A DNA stretch of 5,602 bases from positions 1 through 5,602 of the forward strand of contig CAMLQS010000337.1 of NCBI GenBank assembly GCA_946482165.1. The letters are read 5' to 3'. Under the pieces are notes generated by a model. The model searched no databases, had not been told where the DNA came from, and was given only the letters and a program-made list of their open reading frames with translations. Positions 1 to 5,602 of the stretch are shown here, in pieces; the stretch's first letter is position 1, and every line of letters begins with the position of its first letter. Source of the stretch: an uncultured Verrucomicrobiota bacterium. Its GTDB lineage: Bacteria; Verrucomicrobiota; Verrucomicrobiae; Opitutales; Opitutaceae. The position numbers and the translations under genes were made by a program.

Positions 1-254
1 TGGAGCAGGCGGAGATCGTGCTGATGCACGACCGGATCGAGAACGCGTTGGCGGCTTTTGAGCTGAGCCGGCGGGCGCGGGCGATCATCCGGCAGAACCT
101 GACTATCGCGCTTGGCGTTGTCGTCGTGATGGCGATCGCGAGCGTGATCGGCGTGGTGCCGCTAGGGCTCGGCGTGGCCGCGCACGAGGGGAGCACGGTG
201 CTGGTGTGCGTGAACTCGCTGCGGCTGCTGGCGGGCGGGCGGGCGCAGAAATAA
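1..254 (+). CDS. P1B-type heavy-metal-transporting ATPase, C-terminal end (5' truncated by the window edge)
   Basis: The last 84 or so residues of an inner-membrane P-type ATPase that pumps transition-metal ions using ATP. The readable frame begins at base 3 and ends with TAA at 252-254. What is seen: the end of the ATP-hydrolysis domain (EQAEIVLMHDRIENAL, matching the family's 'AADIVLM..D' segment), then the helix ELSRRARAIIRQN that leads into the membrane, a hydrophobic helix (IALGVVVVMAIASVIGVV) and a final helix carrying HEGSTVLVCVNSLRLL. Family knowledge: HEGS/GT in the last membrane helix marks the P1B-4 (CoaT/CtpD-like) group, whose reported substrates include Co, Fe, Zn and Ni. Zn/Cd pumps of the ZntA type have an Asp there instead. 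The upstream phosphorylation site and the TM6 metal motif lie outside the window, so the metal cannot be named. The gene converges on eno. Confidence 0.93.
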   Translation, partial: EQAEIVLMHDRIENALAAFELSRRARAIIRQNLTIALGVVVVMAIASVIGVVPLGLGVAAHEGSTVLVCVNSLRLLAGGRAQK

Positions 255-257
255 AGT

Positions 258-339
258 AACGCGGAGGCGCGGAGAGACGGAGGGAATCGCCATCGGGGAT
301 TGGTGTTTTTCGGCCTCCGCGCCTTCGCGTCTCTGCGTT
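258..339. repeat. Imperfect long inverted repeat (REP-like) between ATPase and eno
   Basis: The left arm, at 258-282, starts aacgcggaggcgcgg. The right arm, at 314-339, read on the other strand starts aacgcagagacgcgaagg. The two arms agree at about 19 of the first 25 positions and are separated by about 31 bases. The arms begin just after the ATPase stop codon and end just before the eno terminator. From memory, 'aacgcagagacgcg(g/a)aggcgc' elements are frequent between genes in Opitutaceae-type genomes; no search was possible here. It may act as a transcript-end structure or be a non-autonomous mobile repeat. There is no T-run after it on either strand that would make it a standard terminator by itself. 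Confidence 0.6.
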
Positions 340-340
340 G

Positions 341-376
341 AAAAAGAAAAGCCCGTCCCGCGGGAGCGGGACGGGC
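341..376 (-). terminator. Rho-independent terminator of eno
   Basis: A perfect 11-bp GC-rich stem (351-361 pairing with 366-376) closes a 4-base loop (362-365). Read on the - strand, the stem is followed at once by ttttctttttc (350 down to 340), the expected U-tract. It begins about 40 bases past the eno stop codon, in the right orientation for eno. On the + strand the hairpin has no T-run behind it, so it is much less suited to stopping ATPase transcription. Confidence 0.93.
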
Positions 377-417
377 CTTGGCAGCCGGTGCGGGCGTATT
401 TTGTATCCGCGAAGCGG

Positions 418-3034
<2,617 letters not shown>

Positions 3035-3152
3035 AAGGGCTGTTGCGCAGCTTGTCGCCGCGCGGGGTTTGGCTGCAAGAGCACAGCGATAAGGCGAATT
3101 ACCCAAGGGGAAACGATTTGCGTGGCGACGGGGTTGTGTCGAACTTGTCGAT
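3035..3152. promoter_or_regulatory. Divergent intergenic region between the ankyrin and receiver genes
   Basis: The 118-bp gap separates two head-to-head start codons, so it should hold both promoters and possibly a shared control site. On the - strand a weak candidate is tttccc, 16 bases, then tatcgc (about 3116 down to 3089). On the + strand I found no convincing -35/-10 pair. No clear operator-like palindrome was seen. The assignment rests on gene arrangement only. Confidence 0.4.
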
Positions 3153-3569
3153 ATGACGCAGGTTCACGCCGCCGCCAACGATAACCACAAGAAGGACTCC
3201 GTTCTCGTCGTGGACGACGAAGCGCCCTTGCTTGAAATGTATAAGGCCGCGCTGGCTCCGCACTTCGACGTCACGACGGTTTCGTCGGTGAAGGAGGCGG
3301 AGTTTGCTTTGCACAAAAAGCCATACCGAGTCGTGGTGGCGGACCACTTGATGCCGGGGGGGAATGGACTCAGTCTGTTGGTGCGGGTCCGGGAGGAGCA
3401 TCCGGAAGCGGCGCGCGTCTTGGTGACCGGCTTCATGAAGCCCGAAATGCTTTTGCGCGCGGTCAACGAGGCCGCCGTGTTTCGTTATCTGGTGAAACCG
3501 GTCGAGCTGCGCGAGCTCATCACCGTGGTCAAAGATGCGGCGAACAGCGTGAACTCGACCGCGGCGTAG
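3153..3569 (+). CDS. Single-domain response regulator (receiver domain only)
   Basis: A 138-residue cytoplasmic signalling protein consisting of one receiver (REC) domain, which is phosphorylated on Asp by a partner histidine kinase. Seen: acidic pair D21-D22 in VLVVDDE; phospho-acceptor D64 in VVVADHLMPGGNG; switch T92 in VLVTGF; aromatic Y112 and conserved K115 in RYLVKP. All residues needed for phosphorylation and switching are present. A polar 15-residue N-terminus (HAAANDNHKKD) precedes the domain, and only about 10 residues follow the last helix, so there is no DNA-binding or enzymatic output domain. The TGF...AVNEAAVFRYLVKP stretch resembles receivers found in RpfG-like (HD-GYP) regulators, which may point to its origin. 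The ATG at 3153 is the first start in frame and has no Shine-Dalgarno site. No kinase gene lies in the window, so the pathway is unknown. It diverges from the ankyrin gene and converges on recN. Confidence 0.92.
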   Translation: MTQVHAAANDNHKKDSVLVVDDEAPLLEMYKAALAPHFDVTTVSSVKEAEFALHKKPYRVVVADHLMPGGNGLSLLVRVREEHPEAARVLVTGFMKPEMLLRAVNEAAVFRYLVKPVELRELITVVKDAANSVNSTAA

Positions 3570-3741
3570 CAATACCTGCGATCGGAGCGGGGAGGGCGAC
3601 GGGCGGGATCCGCCGCCGAGTTCCGCCGGAGCGCGGACGGGTTCGAGGGCCGCGGCGATTTTCAACGCGCCGTCCCTTCCCGAAGGGACGTGCGCGTTTC
3701 CGAGGCGCGCGTTTTGCGGCGTTGGCGCGCGGGGGCGGCGG
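3570..3741. other. Convergent gap between the receiver gene and recN
   Basis: 172 bp of very GC-rich DNA between two stop codons. It holds the long hairpin at 3664-3698, followed on the + strand by a second small GC stem (gcgcg...cgcgc within 3692-3710) and tttt (about 3712-3715). I see no gene in it. Confidence 0.7.
3664..3698. terminator. Long hairpin between converging genes, possible two-way terminator
   Basis: A 15-bp stem (3664-3678 pairing with 3683-3698) with a single bulged T at 3691 and a 4-base loop cccg. It lies 95 bases after the receiver stop and 44 bases after the recN stop, so it would be at the 3' end of both transcripts. Neither side has a proper U-tract directly behind it: the + side has tccgaggcgcgcgtttt, the - side gaaaatcg. 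It could therefore also protect 3' ends rather than terminate. Confidence 0.6.
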
Positions 3742-5403
3742 TCAGGCCTTGAGCAACTCCTCGGCGTGCTGACGCGCGCTCCTGGCGTTGCGGTCGCCGA
3801 GCATGCGCGCGAGTTCGCCGACGCGGTCGGGCTTTTGGCCGTGTATTGGTTTAATGGTGACAACGGCGCGTTCGCCCGACTGGTCCTTCTCCACCAGGAG
3901 GTGGCTGTCGCCGAGGCCGGCGACCTGGGGGAGGTGGGTGACGCAGAGCACCTGGTGCCCGCGGGCGATTTCCGCCATCTGCTCGCCGACGACGCGGCCG
4001 ATCTCTCCGCCGACGTTGGCGTCGACCTCGTCGAAGACCAGCACCGGCACGCCGTCGAGATCGGCCAGCACGGTTTTGAGCGCGAGCATGACGCGGGCGA
4101 GTTCGCCGCTGGAAGCGATGCGCGCGAGGGGGAGGGGCGCCTCGCCCACGTTGGGAGAGAAGAGGAACTCGACGCCGCAATCGCCGTGGGCGGCGAGTTC
4201 GGGAAGGAGGACGAGGCGCACCTGGAATTCGGCTTTTTTGAAGCCGAGGCGCGCGATGCTTTTGGCGCCGACCTTGGCGAGCTCGCGCGCGCCTTTCTCG
4301 CGGACGGCGCGAAGCGCGCGGGCGGCGGAGAGCGCATCGCGGTGGGCGGCCGCGATCCGGTCGTCGAGCCGGGCGAGCGCGCCCTCGATGTCGCCTTGCA
4401 CCTCCAGGCGGCGGCGCAGCTCTTCGCGCGCGGCGGCGACGGCGGCGAGGTCCGGACCGTGCCGGCGCTTGGCGTCGAGCCAGGCGGACATGTTTTGCGC
4501 GAGTTGCTCGGCCTGCTCGGGGTCGAATTGAAACTGTCCCCCGAGGGCGCGGATCTCCTCGGCCAGATCGTTGAGCTCGATGCTGGCGGAGTGGAGACGT
4601 TCCACGAGCGGGCGGCTGGCGGAATCGAGTTGCTCCAGCTGATGGGCTTCGCGGAGGAGGGCGCCTAGGCGGGAGGTGACGCCGTCGTCGCCGGAAAGAC
4701 CGTTCTCCAGGGCGCCGCAGAGCTGGGTGAGTTCCTGGGCGCGGCTCATGCGCGAGTGGTCGCGCTCAAGGGTGGCGATGGCGTCCTCGGCGAGTTCGAG
4801 ACCGTCGAGCTTGGCGAGTTGCGCTTCGACGAAGGCTATCTGGTCGGGGGCGAGGCGGGTTTCGCGCGCGAGGCGCTCGCGTTCGGCGACGAGTTCGCGC
4901 CAGGCGCGATAGGCGGCGTGATAGGCGCCCAGTTCGTTTTCGTCGCGGGAAAAGAGATCGAGCAATTCAAGCTGGCAGGATTCCTTGAGGAGGCGGCGGG
5001 GCTCGCTGGGGCCGTGGAAATCGATCCATGTCTCTCCAAGGCGCTGAAGGGCGGCGAGCGTGGCGAGGCCGCCATTGACGCTGATGCGCGGCGCTTTGTC
5101 GCGCGGCAGACTGCGTTTGAGGAGGAGGACGCCGTCTTCGCAGGCGGGCAGGTCGAGCTCGGCGAGCAGCGCGTCGATGCGTTTCGGGTTGGCGAAATGG
5201 AGCGCGGCTTCGACCTCGCAGGCGGGCGCGCCTTGGCGGATGAGCGTTTTATCGGCGCGTTCGCCGGCAAGGAGGGCGAGGGCGCCGAGCAGGATGCTTT
5301 TCCCGGCGCCAGTCTCGCCGGTGACGACGGTGAAACCGGATTCGAATTCGAGGGCGACTTCTTCGAGGAGGGCGAGGTTGCGGATGCGCAGGGTCTGAAG
5401 CAT
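3742..5403 (-). CDS. recN: DNA repair protein RecN
   Basis: An SMC-like cytoplasmic ATPase that acts early at DNA double-strand breaks and helps RecA-dependent repair. 553 residues, the same length as E. coli RecN. Order: N-terminal ATPase half with Walker A GETGAGKS at 29-36 and ISVNGG at 107-112; coiled-coil middle (about 155-380, rich in Glu/Arg/Leu/Ala heptads); C-terminal half with FLFSPNVGE (413-421), ABC signature ASSGELARVMLALK (430-443), Walker B VLVFDEVD (454-461) and THLPQVA (489-495). The ATG at 5403 is chosen because RecN homology starts MLQTLRIRNLALLEEV. The frame runs on to 5514, but that part is Arg/Pro-rich. Oddities: the signature reads SSGE, not SGGE; HGPSEP (130-135) replaces the usual HGQHEH; the D-loop region reads DANVGGE rather than DTGVSG. 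The ATPase core is otherwise intact, so it is probably active. No SOS box or Shine-Dalgarno site was found upstream. Confidence 0.97.
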   Translation of the reverse strand: MLQTLRIRNLALLEEVALEFESGFTVVTGETGAGKSILLGALALLAGERADKTLIRQGAPACEVEAALHFANPKRIDALLAELDLPACEDGVLLLKRSLPRDKAPRISVNGGLATLAALQRLGETWIDFHGPSEPRRLLKESCQLELLDLFSRDENELGAYHAAYRAWRELVAERERLARETRLAPDQIAFVEAQLAKLDGLELAEDAIATLERDHSRMSRAQELTQLCGALENGLSGDDGVTSRLGALLREAHQLEQLDSASRPLVERLHSASIELNDLAEEIRALGGQFQFDPEQAEQLAQNMSAWLDAKRRHGPDLAAVAAAREELRRRLEVQGDIEGALARLDDRIAAAHRDALSAARALRAVREKGARELAKVGAKSIARLGFKKAEFQVRLVLLPELAAHGDCGVEFLFSPNVGEAPLPLARIASSGELARVMLALKTVLADLDGVPVLVFDEVDANVGGEIGRVVGEQMAEIARGHQVLCVTHLPQVAGLGDSHLLVEKDQSGERAVVTIKPIHGQKPDRVGELARMLGDRNARSARQHAEELLKA

Positions 5404-5602
5404 GGCGAGGGCGGTATTGAGCGGGATGGGGAGGGCGGGTGAGCCGGTGGAAATCGGAGCGCGAATGCGTCGGCGAGCGAGTGAGCGTCGCTCGCGGGGA
5501 GGGGCAAGCGGCATCTGGCGACGACTGAGGGCTGGCGAGAAAGTTAGGCGCTGTCTTCAAAATAACCCGGTGCTTTGCTAGCGCCCTGCGGGTGAGACGG
5601 AA
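5404..5602. other. recN upstream region, no gene recognised
   Basis: 199 bp reach the window end. I see no gene here. Small open frames on the - strand (for example from 5560) run into recN in the wrong frame and give low-complexity Pro/Arg/Ser products. The region should contain the recN promoter. It is less GC-rich around 5536-5580, on the - strand around ttattttgaag, which is the likeliest promoter area, but no pair of hexamers at good spacing was found. No CTGT-N8-ACAG (LexA of Proteobacteria) or GAAC/GTTC-type box was seen. Confidence 0.5.
5473..5495. repeat. Perfect 8-bp inverted repeat upstream of recN
   Basis: The arms gcgagcga (5473-5480) and tcgctcgc (5488-5495) flank a 7-base loop. 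The element lies about 70 bases upstream of the recN ATG. It could be a hairpin in the recN leader or an operator-like palindrome. The G+C content makes a chance origin possible. Confidence 0.4.

Noticed and set aside
3035..3106. TTG start at 3106 for the ankyrin gene
   Set aside because: TTG is a rare start and adds 24 residues without repeat character. The ATG at 3034 fits the start of the solenoid cap better.
3099..4337. 412-residue - strand frame across the recN C-terminus, the gap and the receiver gene
   Set aside because: Its Ser/Arg/Pro/Ala composition is that of an out-of-frame reading, and it covers two well-supported genes.
3766..5442. Long + strand open frames opposite recN (3766-4668 and 4756-5442)
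   Set aside because: They are antisense shadows of recN, rich in Ala/Glu/Gly/Val with no recognisable domains.
5404..5514. Longer recN start at 5514 (37 extra residues)
   Set aside because: The extension is Arg/Pro-rich. RecN proteins begin with the MLxxLxIxNxAL type sequence found at 5403, giving the usual family length.
5249..5560. 103-residue - strand frame starting upstream of recN
   Set aside because: It enters recN in a different frame and its product is Pro/Arg/Ser low-complexity.

Overview
This 5.6 kb window is GC-rich chromosomal DNA from a bacterium. Its features fit the Opitutaceae (Verrucomicrobiota): a GC-rich 'aacgc(a/g)gag' inverted repeat between genes, an unusual ankyrin-repeat style, and start codons without Shine-Dalgarno sites. 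The taxonomic guess is inference from recognised sequence style, not from a database match.

Layout: (1) positions 1-254, + strand, the C-terminal end of a P1B-type metal-transporting ATPase; (2) 255-417, a convergent gap with an imperfect inverted repeat and a very clear intrinsic terminator for the next gene; (3) 418-1734, - strand, a complete enolase gene (eno); (4) 1735-2011, the enolase leader and upstream gap, with a 13-bp perfect inverted repeat, a start-proximal hairpin and a small tandem repeat; (5) 2012-3034, - strand, a protein made almost entirely of about nine 33-residue ankyrin-like repeats; (6) 3035-3152, a short divergent gap; (7) 3153-3569, + strand, a stand-alone response-regulator receiver domain; (8) 3570-3741, a convergent gap with a long hairpin; (9) 3742-5403, - strand, a complete recN (SMC-like DNA repair ATPase) with substitutions in motifs that are normally highly conserved; (10) 5404-5602, the recN upstream region, with no gene recognised.

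The genes do not form one pathway. They cover metal transport, glycolysis/RNA turnover, an unknown protein-interaction scaffold, signalling and double-strand break repair. The only pair whose arrangement suggests a link is the ankyrin protein and the receiver protein, which diverge from a shared 118-bp gap. I see no mobile element, CRISPR array, tRNA or rRNA, and no convincing new multi-gene system. The most useful leads are the altered RecN motifs, the 12-residue insertion in enolase, the ankyrin/receiver pair and the structured DNA upstream of eno.
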